Below, piece after piece: positions 53,340 through 60,949 of a DNA stretch of 64,000 nucleotides (positions within the stretch are counted from its first letter, which is position 1; each line of letters starts with the position of its first letter). Under the pieces are notes generated by a model. It ran no database searches, was not told the DNA's origin, and saw only the letters and a list, made by a program, of their open reading frames with translations. The DNA is taken from the NCBI GenBank assembly GCA_964449775.1, contig CAYVBQ010000003.1, positions 62,001-126,000 of the forward strand, given 5' to 3'. The position numbers and the translations under genes are program-made. The DNA is from Fen-1258 sp964449775 (GTDB lineage: Bacteria > Bacteroidota > Ignavibacteria > Ignavibacteriales > Melioribacteraceae).

Positions 53340-53696
53340 TTATCTTATAGTACTGATGCTTTGAATAGAAGCGGGTGCACTCACAGTCTCTTCATTGATC
53401 TCTTTCATAGTTTCTTTCAAAACGCCGAGAGAGCGCTGACTCAGCATGTCAATTTTTATCAAACCCAAATCTTCAATCGGATACATATCCGGCTGCGTTA
53501 CAATCAATCCAAGCCCTTTATTCTTCGCGAACTCAAGCGCAACATAATCCGTAATTTTTGATCGCGTAATTATTATTCCGCTTGGATGAATGCTCAGATG
53601 CCTCGGATACCCGGCAAGTTTAGATGCTGTATTCACAATTGATTTCCATGGGTCATGTTTAAAATCGAGAGATCTTGTTTCCGGAAATTTCTCTAG
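53340..53696 (-). pseudogene. DnaE fragment: end of the palm domain
   Basis: The frame reads from about 53696 (FPETRSLDFKHDPW) through GYPRHLSIHPSGIIITRSKI and VTQPDMYPIEDLGLIKIDML to SQRSLGVLKETMKEI, then ends in 15 unrelated-looking residues at 53340. This is the last third of the polymerase palm of a C-family alpha subunit. The Asp in KIDML corresponds to the third catalytic Asp of E. coli PolIIIalpha (KFDFLGL), while the first two lie in the missing part. No credible start exists. It belongs with the pieces at 55708-56187 and 57430-59112. Confidence 0.85.
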
Positions 53697-53796
53697 CTAG
53701 TAAACTTTTTTTCTTTAATAGAGCTAAATATACTTTGGCTTCGTACTCTGAAAGACCAAGATTGATGATTTGATTTAATGAATTATCTGTTTTCAT
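53659..53796 (-). pseudogene. TrmB-like winged-helix stub
   Basis: An ATG at 53796 opens a 45-codon frame: a short polar start, then INLGLSEYEAKVYLALLKKK and SLLAREIS, the first two helices of a TrmB-type regulator. It loses homology at GAAATTTCCGG, exactly where the DnaE palm fragment begins in another frame, and stops at 53659. It is therefore the start of a regulator gene cut by the recombination that joined it to dnaE. Confidence 0.6.
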
Positions 53797-53904
53797 TTTT
53801 GTAACCACTTTTAGTGACAACAAAAGATATTAAAATAATTTTACTTGTCAAGTCAAGAAAATAGTTTCGCTTTAGCACGTGATTTTACAAAGTGTGAAAT
53901 TTCT

Positions 53905-53922
53905 GTTGAATAAAAATTCAAC
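53905..53922. promoter_or_regulatory. Small inverted repeat ahead of the AlbA_2 gene
   Basis: GTTGAAT-AAAA-ATTCAAC is a perfect 7-base stem in the 211-base gap between the divergent TrmB stub and the AlbA_2-type gene. It may be an operator or a weak terminator. Nothing else is identifiable in this gap. Confidence 0.4.
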
Positions 53923-54007
53923 ACTTCTATTTGCTAAAATGAGAGCGTTTTCCAAAAGAGTTTTCTTTAAATTGAATTGGCGATAAACTATTTTGGATTA
54001 ACAAATC

Positions 54008-55360
54008 ATGAAAATTGCCTTGAAGCTGAAAGAATCCGAAACAATAGAATTCAAGAAGTCCATTGCTGAACTAAATGATTCTCTTAAATCAATTTCATCA
54101 ATACTAAATAAACACCAAAAAGGTGAACTTTACTTCGGCTTAAAGAATGACGGCTCTCCGGTTAAGAATTCAATCTCAGAAAAAACTTTGCGCGATATCT
54201 CTCAAGCTATATCGAATAAAATCGAACCAAGGATTTATCCAACAATAACAACTGTTCAATTAAACGGAATCGAAGTAATTAAAGTATCATTCGAGGGTAA
54301 TCATATTCCTTATTCTGCTGAGGGTAGATATTTCATCAGAGTTGCCGATGAAGATAAACAACTCTCAGCCGCTGAATTAAAAAAGCTACTCTTCACTAGT
54401 AAAAATTTTAAATGGGATTCCGGTATAAATCAATCCGCTACATTAAAAGATATCGACATTAAAAAGGTAAAAGAATTCTGCCGCCGTGCGGAGATTGATT
54501 ATACCAATCTCGAAGACATTCTCGAATTGTTAAATCTATTCTCGAATAAAAGACTTACTAACGCTGCTGTAATTTTGTTTGGTAAAAATCCAGTAAAATA
54601 CTTCTTTAATGCAAGATTAATGTGCGCTGTCTTTGCGGCTAATAACACTGCAACTATTCTCGATCAAAAAGAATTCACCGGAGATCTTTTTACTCTTATT
54701 AAAGAAGCCGAACTATACATTCTTAAAAATATTCACATCGGTATGGAAGTAGAAGGACTTTACAGAAAAGATATTCCCGAAATAAATCAAGAAGCTCTGC
54801 GAGAAGCTATCATTAATGCTTTTATTCATAGAGATTATACCGAACTCGATTTCGTTTCTGTCGGCGTTTTTAAGAACCGGGTTGAAATAAGAAATCCCGG
54901 CGGTTTGTTAGGCGGCTTGCAAATCAAAGACATAGTTAAACGCCACATTTCGAAAAGAAGAAATGAACTTCTCGCGGATATATTAAGCCGCGCTCATTTT
55001 GTTGAACGTAAAGGAAGAGGTATTTCTTTAATTCTTGGCAAAGAACCCACAGCAACTTTCGAAGAAATAGCAGAGATATTTATAACCACGTTCGAACGGA
55101 AAGCTACTGCTGAAGTTCAAGGGTTGGGTGATAGGTTGGGTGATAAGTTGGGTGATAAATTCACTGAAATTCAAATGAGAATCATTCAATTAATGGATGA
55201 ATCTCCGAAAATATCGATTACTCAATTACATGAAAAGATTGGTGTTTCCACAACCGCAATTGAAAATAACATAAAGAAATTAAAAGCTTTAGGTCTAATT
55301 AAAAGGATAGGAAAAGCTAAAGGCGGTATCTGGGAAATCAAAACAGATAATGAAATTTAG
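54008..55360 (+). CDS. AlbA_2/Schlafen-like ATP-binding protein with winged helix
   Basis: 450 residues. The N-terminal AlbA_2 domain is at about 8-125 (ESETIEFKKSIAELNDSLKS, GELYFGLKNDG, YFIRVADEDKQLSAAEL). A RecG-related ATP-binding HATPase_c_4 domain is at about 250-365 (EALREAIINAFIHRDYTELD, IRNPGGLLGG, FVERKGRGISLI). A repeat GDRLGDKLGDKF leads to a C-terminal winged helix (about 400-445). Such proteins act as DNA-binding regulators and are common in mobile or defence islands. It sits, in opposite orientation, inside the broken dnaE gene. Confidence 0.85.
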   Translation: MKIALKLKESETIEFKKSIAELNDSLKSISSILNKHQKGELYFGLKNDGSPVKNSISEKTLRDISQAISNKIEPRIYPTITTVQLNGIEVIKVSFEGNHIPYSAEGRYFIRVADEDKQLSAAELKKLLFTSKNFKWDSGINQSATLKDIDIKKVKEFCRRAEIDYTNLEDILELLNLFSNKRLTNAAVILFGKNPVKYFFNARLMCAVFAANNTATILDQKEFTGDLFTLIKEAELYILKNIHIGMEVEGLYRKDIPEINQEALREAIINAFIHRDYTELDFVSVGVFKNRVEIRNPGGLLGGLQIKDIVKRHISKRRNELLADILSRAHFVERKGRGISLILGKEPTATFEEIAEIFITTFERKATAEVQGLGDRLGDKLGDKFTEIQMRIIQLMDESPKISITQLHEKIGVSTTAIENNIKKLKALGLIKRIGKAKGGIWEIKTDNEI

Positions 55361-55418
55361 TAATTACATCAATTCACTTCGGCATGGTTGATAGAGAACT
55401 TATGCCAACATTACTTTT

Positions 55419-55733
55419 TCACTTTCTAATCTTGTCAACAATCTTTTCACCGGTTCTTCCAACAACATATCCACCTAAACCAATTTGTAGAAGTAACCAA
55501 GCTTCATTACTCAATCGGAAAGCAAGCAAACCAAAAGAATCACAAACAACAAGAATCAAAAAAGTGAGCATCGTAATTGGTCTCCAATTTCTTTGGAGCC
55601 AGCTTTGTCCTTTTGCTTCCGCTTCAACAATTCTTCCCTGAGCATCTAGAAGTTTTGTCTCATACTCAAGAGCTTTACTCAAAAACTCATTCTCAATTTT
55701 TGTCAACTCATTTTGCAAATTCATAAAGCTCAC
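55419..55733 (-). CDS. Phage/GTA-type holin family protein (3TM type)
   Basis: 104 residues, or 101 from a second ATG at 55724. A coiled-coil N-terminus (about 5-42) is followed by SWLQRNWRPITMLTFLILVV and LLLQIGLGGYVVGRTGEKIV, the characteristic sequence of the GTA_holin_3TM family (WxQRNWRP and LGGYVxGR). Two membrane helices are clear. The start overlaps the end of the truncated DnaE PHP piece, so it now follows dinB and that fragment on the same strand. No other phage gene is nearby. Confidence 0.8.
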   Translation of the reverse strand: MSFMNLQNELTKIENEFLSKALEYETKLLDAQGRIVEAEAKGQSWLQRNWRPITMLTFLILVVCDSFGLLAFRLSNEAWLLLQIGLGGYVVGRTGEKIVDKIRK

Positions 55734-56187
55734 GTGTTTTTCTTTTTGCTTTACTTGTTGAAATTAACTCGACAAAAATATTTTGCCGTAGAGGTAAATC
55801 AATTTTAATTTGACCAAGCAGTTCAAGCGATGATGTGATGACGAAAAGATCGTTAACCGGTTCGGTAAATAATTCGATGAGAGAGAAATTCTCTTTGAGT
55901 TTTCGTGTGGTGATTAATTTGCAAAGACGGGAATAACCGTCATTATTCTTGGCAATAAAAACCGCGTACAAATTTTTCTCTTTCGGATCGTCAATGTATG
56001 CACCCAAAATCGGTTTGATATTATGTTCGCCGCAAATTTTTGCAAACTGAATCAATCCGTACATCGCGTTAGTATCTGTCAAAGCAACATAACTGCTTCC
56101 GGATCTCTTTGCGAAAGAGACAAGTTCTTCAATTGGAATCGTTCCTTCGAGCAAAGAATAATTTGAGTGAGCATGTAAAGTAAACAT
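55708..56187 (-). pseudogene. DnaE fragment: N-terminal PHP domain
   Basis: 159 residues from the ATG at 56187, one base after the dinB stop, so it was translationally coupled to dinB. MFTLHAHSNYSLLEGTIPIE and YVALTDTNAMYGLIQFAKIC are the PHP domain start of C-family polymerases. It ends at ELYEFAK and a stop, at the point where homologues continue into the rest of the PHP and palm. About 230-280 residues of the usual protein, including two catalytic palm Asp residues, are absent from the locus. Confidence 0.85.
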
Positions 56188-56188
56188 A

Positions 56189-57343
56189 TCATTCAGTTCC
56201 GCTCTTGCCAATTTGAATAGCCGAAAAACCATACTTGTCGCGTATCTTCATAACGGCGCGTAACATTCTTTTGCGGATTAATTCCTCGTCCTCAAATAAA
56301 AGCTCCTGTTCAAAAAAGTGGTTGAGTTTGCTTAAGTGAATTCCGATTAAACGAATACCGACTCTGCGTGTGTAAGCCTGACGGAAAAGAGTCCGCGCCG
56401 TTTCAAAAATAACTTTGTCGTCATCGGTCGGATTAGCAAGTGTCTTTGCCCTCGTAATTGTTTCGAAGTCGGAGTAACGAAGCTTGATTGAGATTGTAAG
56501 CGCTTGCCAATTTTCGTTCCGAATTAACTGTCCCACTTTTCCGGTTAAGTCGAAAAGATAATCTTCTATTTGAGATTTACCGACTATGTCTTCATCAAAA
56601 GTAGTTTCTTTCGAGACACTTTTCCGTTCGTGGTCGGTAGTTAAAATATCATTCCCTTTACCGTTGGCTTTTTCCCAGAGATCGGTTCCGAATTTTCCCA
56701 GAAGAGTAGATAAATAATCCGTGGATGAATTTGCCAAATCTCCGATTGTTCTAAAACCTCTGGCGCGCAAAATCGGAAAAGTTTTTTTACCTATTCCGGG
56801 AATTCTCTCAATCTGCAGCGGCGCTAAAAATTCTTTCTCTGTTCCGGGTGCAACATAAGTAATGCCTTTGGGTTTTTTAAAGTCCGATGCAATCTTCGCA
56901 ATTGTTTTATTGCTTGCAATGCCAATCGAGCAAGGGAGTAAAAGTTTGTCGCTAATCTCTTTCTGAAGATCGGTCGTAAATTGTAAAGGTGGACCGTAAA
57001 TGCCGGAACATCCGGTAAAGTCTATGTAGAATTCATCAACGGAAGCTTGTTGAACTAAGGGAAGTTTTTTCTCTAAAAGATTTTTTACTGCTTTTGAGTA
57101 ACGGACATATTCTTTATAGTGACCGTGAAGATAAACTCCTTGAGGGCATAACTTGAACGCGTTTCGAATTGGCATTGCCGAATGAAGTCCGAACTTTCTG
57201 GCTTCGTAACTGCATGCAGCAACAACACCGCGACCGTGCGGATCGCCCCCCACAATTACCGGCTTGCCTTCGAGTGTTGGATCTAAAATTCTCTCAACAG
57301 AGACAAAAAAAGCATCCATATCTAAATGGAGAATAGTTTTCAT
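56189..57343 (-). CDS. dinB: DinB, Y-family DNA polymerase IV
   Basis: 384 residues, intact. Catalytic motifs are LHLDMDAFFVSVE near the N-terminus and QASVDEFYID at about 100. AACSYEARKFGLHSAMPI is present, and a helix-hairpin-helix region GIGKKTFPILRARG and little-finger domain complete the fold. It performs translesion synthesis. The dinB-dnaE order recalls SOS mutagenesis operons. The dnaE partner downstream is broken, but dinB itself shows no damage. Confidence 0.95.
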   Translation of the reverse strand: MKTILHLDMDAFFVSVERILDPTLEGKPVIVGGDPHGRGVVAACSYEARKFGLHSAMPIRNAFKLCPQGVYLHGHYKEYVRYSKAVKNLLEKKLPLVQQASVDEFYIDFTGCSGIYGPPLQFTTDLQKEISDKLLLPCSIGIASNKTIAKIASDFKKPKGITYVAPGTEKEFLAPLQIERIPGIGKKTFPILRARGFRTIGDLANSSTDYLSTLLGKFGTDLWEKANGKGNDILTTDHERKSVSKETTFDEDIVGKSQIEDYLFDLTGKVGQLIRNENWQALTISIKLRYSDFETITRAKTLANPTDDDKVIFETARTLFRQAYTRRVGIRLIGIHLSKLNHFFEQELLFEDEELIRKRMLRAVMKIRDKYGFSAIQIGKSGTE

Positions 57344-57400
57344 AAAATTGTGTTTTTAGACTGAAAATGACTATTGCAAATGTATATTTCAAGTGATATT

Positions 57401-57422
57401 ATAGTGAACAAATATACACTAT
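57401..57422. promoter_or_regulatory. Palindromic operator candidate between dinB and the dnaE C-terminal fragment
   Basis: ATAGTG and CACTAT are separated by 10 bases (57407-57416). On the minus strand the spacer reads TATATTTGTT, whose TATATTTG fits the Bacteroidota-type -7 element TAnnTTTG. A second such element (TACATTTG, minus strand) lies nearer dinB. A repressor here, perhaps LexA, could control dinB. The repressor identity is a guess. Confidence 0.45.
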
Positions 57423-57429
57423 TTCTAAT

Positions 57430-59112
57430 ATGAATAATCCATCTATTATAAGCAAGTCCATTGTGCTGGATATGTCAACTTACCGGCTGCCTAACGCGAA
57501 AGATTTTACCAGAATCTTTGATGCAGTGCCGAGAAAGATCAAGAGCAGCGGCTTTGATCTGTTCGACTATAAAAAAGTTTTTAATGATGACGCCACCCGG
57601 AAAATTATCCGCGAAGGTGATACAATAGGATGCTTCTATATTGAAAGTCCCGGTATGCGCTCTCTTCTTAAAAGAACGGACTGCGATACTTTTGAAATGC
57701 TGACAGCGGTTTCATCTGTAATACGTCCCGGTGTTGCCGAAAGCGGAATGATGAAAGAATTTGTTGAGAGGCATAAAGATCCGAAGAGAAGAAAATATCT
57801 TATCCCAAAGATGGAAGAAATTTTAGGTGAAACTTACGGCGTAATGATCTATCAGGAAGATGTGATTAAAGTTGCTCATCATGTTGTAGGGTTAACACTC
57901 GAAGAAGCGGACTTGCTTAGAAGGGCGATGAGCGGAAAGATGCGCTCTCATAAGGCAATGCAGATGATTGAAGATAAATTTTTTATCTGCTGTAAAGAGA
58001 AGGGCTATACAGATGCAATTGCTCAAAGTTTGTGGCAGCAGATTGAATCGTTTGCCGGCTATGCTTTCTGCAAAGCGCACAGCGCTTCGTTCGCGCTGCT
58101 CTCGTTTCAAGTTGCTTACCTTAAAGCGCATTATCCCGCAGAGTTTATGGCGGCTGTTTTGAGTAACGGCGGCGGATATTATTCCGCAGCGGTTTATATC
58201 AGCGAGTGTCAAAGACTTGGAATAAAAGTTCTTCTCCCTTCCATTAATGAAAGCAGATATGAATACAAAGGAAAAGGGAAAGAGATCCGGCTTGGTTTTC
58301 TGGCAATCAAAAATTTTGAGAAGAGTTCAGCCGAATTGATTATCAAAGAGAGAGAAGAGAACGGAAAATTTGTTTCACTTGCGGATTTTATTGTAAGAAC
58401 GCAAATGGGTGTTGAGAAGACGGAAGATTTAATAAAGTGCGGTGCCATGGATTGTCTTAATCAAACCAGACCGACTCTGCTTCGATTGCTGGATGTTTAT
58501 TTCAAGCACAAGAAATTACTCGATGAAAGCGCCACGGATCTTTTCACAAACGAAACAATTAAACTCGAAAAGGAGATTGTAACCGAAAGGGAATTCGGCA
58601 TAGAAGAAAAATGCACATACGAATATGAGTATTTTGGTTATATGATCTCGCAGCATCCGCTGCAGTTTTTTGATGAGCAGATGAACTCGCCCGGAATAAT
58701 TAGATCGTCCGAGATGAAGAAACATCATAACAGAAAAATAAAAATGATTGGCTGGTATATGACTTCCAAACGGATCAAGACAAGCAAAGGAGAGATAATG
58801 AAATTTCTTTCGCTCGAAGATTTGAGCGGAACATTTGAAGCCGTGATCTTTCCGAAAGCTTATGCCCGGTATGCTGAACTAACAATGTCAATGGGACCGT
58901 ATCTGGTAGAAGGAAAAGTTGATGCCGAAAGCGGCAACAATATAATTGTAGAAACGCTTTCGGTGCTGACTGCGGAGACGGCTAAATCAATAACACAGAA
59001 AGACCGCACGGACACGGATTTCTTCGGCGAGGTTGAAAAACCGGCAACCTATGATGAAATAATACTGGTTAACACTCTCGGCAAAGAGAAATTAATCAAG
59101 GCGTATCTGTAG
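57430..59112 (+). pseudogene. DnaE fragment: fingers to OB-fold, opposite strand
   Basis: 560 codons. After about 45 residues of unclear origin the protein aligns to C-family polymerases from FDLFDYKKVFNDDATRKIIR through GDTIGCFYIESPGMRSLLKR (fingers), YQEDVIKVAHHVVGLTLEEA (about 142), AFCKAHSASFALLSFQVAYL, an HhH segment, and an OB fold (about 437-500). It starts where the minus-strand palm fragment stops. It has an ATG and remains fully open, so it may be expressed, but it lacks PHP and catalytic palm. The GDTIGCFYIESPGM type fits the error-prone class. Confidence 0.85.
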
Positions 59113-59192
59113 GAGTGCAGAATGTAGAACGTAGAGTGTAGAATGGACAGTTCTAAAAACTTCAAAATTCTTTATGGCGGGGTTTTAAAAAG

Positions 59193-59211
59193 CCCTTCCC
59201 TTTGGGAAGGG
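59193..59211. terminator. Hairpin between convergent genes
   Basis: CCCTTCCC-TTT-GGGAAGGG is a perfect 8-base stem between the plus-strand dnaE fragment and the minus-strand DUF72 gene, flanked by GGTTTTAAAAAG and TTGGGATGGGCTC. It may terminate from both sides; the flanks also look like a dispersed repeat. Confidence 0.5.
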
Positions 59212-59224
59212 TTGGGATGGGCTC

Positions 59225-60109
59225 TTAATTGAGAGAAATTTTTGTTAAGCGGGGATATGTTTTCAAAATTGTTTCCGGTACCGGCACTTTCATCCTTTCA
59301 CTTAACAAGTGAAGAAGTTCTAAAGCGTTTACAACCGCATTTCCTTTCGGATGATTGTTCAGAATCACGAAAACTTTTTTAACGGTGTCCAATACTTCTT
59401 TTATCGCTTGTTCAATTTCCAACAGTTCGCCGGGAGAGTATAAATAATCATATCTCTCGCTTTGTTGTTCATAAGTCTGATCTTTGCCGAAATTGCCGAG
59501 AGAATTTTTCCATGCTTTCTCATTACGACCATGAAATCTTATGTATAAATTCTCTCCCGCTTTTACCGGATTAAATTCAACCGCTTCACCAATAATGGGC
59601 TGATCTATTGTGCAGAGAGAACTTTTGTTCTTTGCAGCAAAATCATAAAATCTTTGAACAAACCATGACTTGTGTCTAACTTCTACAAACTTTTCATATT
59701 CGGAAAAAATATCAATTAGATTCTTAACGTGATTCGCGTTCTCTTTGTTCAGCGTATAAGAATATGGAAACTGAATCAGCAATCCGCCAAGCCGGTTAGC
59801 TTTCTCGAGACGATCGAGATTGATCTTTACGGCTTTGATTTGTTCTTCGGAATATTTGCGCTTGTGTGTGAAGTCCTGGTGCAGTTTGATTGTAAAAAGA
59901 AAATCATCTCTCGATTCAACTTTGTTAATCCAGCCCTCAACAATCTTTGGGCTGATATAAGTATAATAACTCGCGTTCACTTCAACGGCATTGAAATAAT
60001 TCGAGTAGAATTCCAGCCAGTCAAAATTTTTTGTCTGAGACTTAGGATAAAAACTACCTATCCAATCTTTGTATGACCAACCTGCTGTGCCGACGTATAG
60101 TTTTTTCAT
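59225..60109 (-). CDS. DUF72 (YecE-like) protein
   Basis: 294 residues. The family pattern is clear: LYVGTAGWSYKDWIGSFYPK at the start, FNAVEVNASYYTYISPKIVE, LGGLLIQFPYSY, EVRHKSWF and LYIRFHGRNEKAW, on a TIM-barrel fold. Its biochemical role is not established, though iron-sulfur cluster related roles have been proposed for the family. It is monocistronic and convergent with the dnaE fragment. Confidence 0.92.
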   Translation of the reverse strand: MKKLYVGTAGWSYKDWIGSFYPKSQTKNFDWLEFYSNYFNAVEVNASYYTYISPKIVEGWINKVESRDDFLFTIKLHQDFTHKRKYSEEQIKAVKINLDRLEKANRLGGLLIQFPYSYTLNKENANHVKNLIDIFSEYEKFVEVRHKSWFVQRFYDFAAKNKSSLCTIDQPIIGEAVEFNPVKAGENLYIRFHGRNEKAWKNSLGNFGKDQTYEQQSERYDYLYSPGELLEIEQAIKEVLDTVKKVFVILNNHPKGNAVVNALELLHLLSERMKVPVPETILKTYPRLTKISLN

Positions 60110-60516
60110 TTATTTTTGAGACCGAAGAAGTAATTATTGCTGTACTAATTATACGGAGTTTCTTAATATGTTATTAACCGAATGTATTCACCACAGAATA
60201 ATGCCAATAAAGTTAGATTGTCATGCCCAAGTGTTTTAATCGGGCATCCATTTAACAGAGCCATACCTGTCTGCCAACAGTGCGTATTGCACAAAAAGAG
60301 TATTGTCTTTTCGGACCCGATCTTGCCTATGGGCAGACATGTTTATCGGGTGAGAAATCTTTCTTTCGATGAAAAATATGACCTCTCACTTTGTTCGAGG
60401 TGACACCACTTGGATTTTTCATCAGACGCAACATGTAAACTAAGATATGCGGGAATGACAATGTGTTTCTCTTCTTTTGTGTAATTTTACACTTAATTAA
60501 AAACATTTTTAATGTA
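60110..60516. other. 407-base gap with an inverted repeat, no supported gene
   Basis: TGTCTGCC (60268-60275) pairs at distance with GGCAGACA (60332-60339), and the words TGTCATGCCC, AATCGGGCATCC and TTTATCGGG suggest a decayed dispersed repeat. GTGTAA/TTACAC (60479-60492) is a small palindrome just ahead of the next gene. The promoters of both flanking divergent genes should be here, but I cannot place them. Confidence 0.5.
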
Positions 60517-60693
60517 ATGTCGGTTGATTGTAAAAAATGTATCCATTTCAAAATCACGTGGGAAAAAGATCGTCCATATGCTTGTAAAGCGTTCGGATTC
60601 AAATCTAAAAACATTCCTTCTATAGAAGTGTACGCCGCTGCCGGAAAAGAGTGTTTAAAATTCTCTCCGAAAATTCCTCAAAAGAAATTGTAA
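60517..60693 (+). CDS. Small Cys-rich conserved protein
   Basis: 58 residues from the ATG at 60517, which gives MSVDCKKCIHFKITWEKDRP then ACKAFGFKSKNIPSIEV and GKECLKFSPK. Four Cys residues in a CxxC...C...C arrangement suggest a metal-binding knuckle. Similar short proteins with CxxCxxFxITW and AFGFKSK are widespread and sometimes labelled uracil-DNA glycosylase; that label is not justified by the sequence. The longer upstream reading frame starts in the repeat and is rejected. Confidence 0.75.
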   Translation: MSVDCKKCIHFKITWEKDRPYACKAFGFKSKNIPSIEVYAAAGKECLKFSPKIPQKKL

Positions 60694-60949
60694 TAAATAT
60701 TGGAATTTTACATAACGGAATGCTGGAATTTGAAGACAATCCCCGATCTTATTAAAATATGCCGAGAATTCGCCGGCATATATCTCTTTGAGATGGCATT
60801 TAATTAACCTAATTTTACATTGTAATTATTTGTAATGCTTCAGTAACATACCGTTGTTTGCAATTCTTTAAAAGATATTCATTCATCTAACCGCTGATCC
60901 AGAACATAATAAATTTTTAACAGCCCGAATTAAAAGGAAAAATGATTTA
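60694..60949 (+). other. 256-base leader of the helicase gene
   Basis: No gene. It begins with the two adjacent hairpins listed at 60757-60794. The remainder is A/T-rich and ends with AAAAGGAAAAATG-like ribosome-site sequence ahead of 60950. A long structured leader would suit a cold-responsive DEAD-box gene. Confidence 0.5.
60757..60794 (+). promoter_or_regulatory. Two back-to-back hairpins before rhlE-like gene
   Basis: ATATGCCG (60757-60764) pairs with CGGCATAT (60774-60781). ATCTC-TTT-GAGAT (60782-60794) follows with no gap. They could terminate the small upstream gene or form part of the leader of the RNA helicase. Confidence 0.5.

Noticed and set aside
53361..53561. 66-codon plus-strand frame across the DnaE palm fragment
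   Set aside because: Antisense shadow; the minus-strand frame has recognisable polymerase motifs.
55384..55641. 85-codon plus-strand frame
   Set aside because: It is the antisense shadow of the holin gene, whose family motifs are clear.
53340..59112. Split-intein DnaE as in cyanobacteria
   Set aside because: No intein motifs are present at the end of the palm piece or the start of the C-terminal piece, and a large middle part is missing.
60463..60516. 18 extra residues on the small Cys-rich protein
   Set aside because: They are encoded by intergenic repeat sequence, are hydrophobic and unlike the family start at MSVDCKKC.
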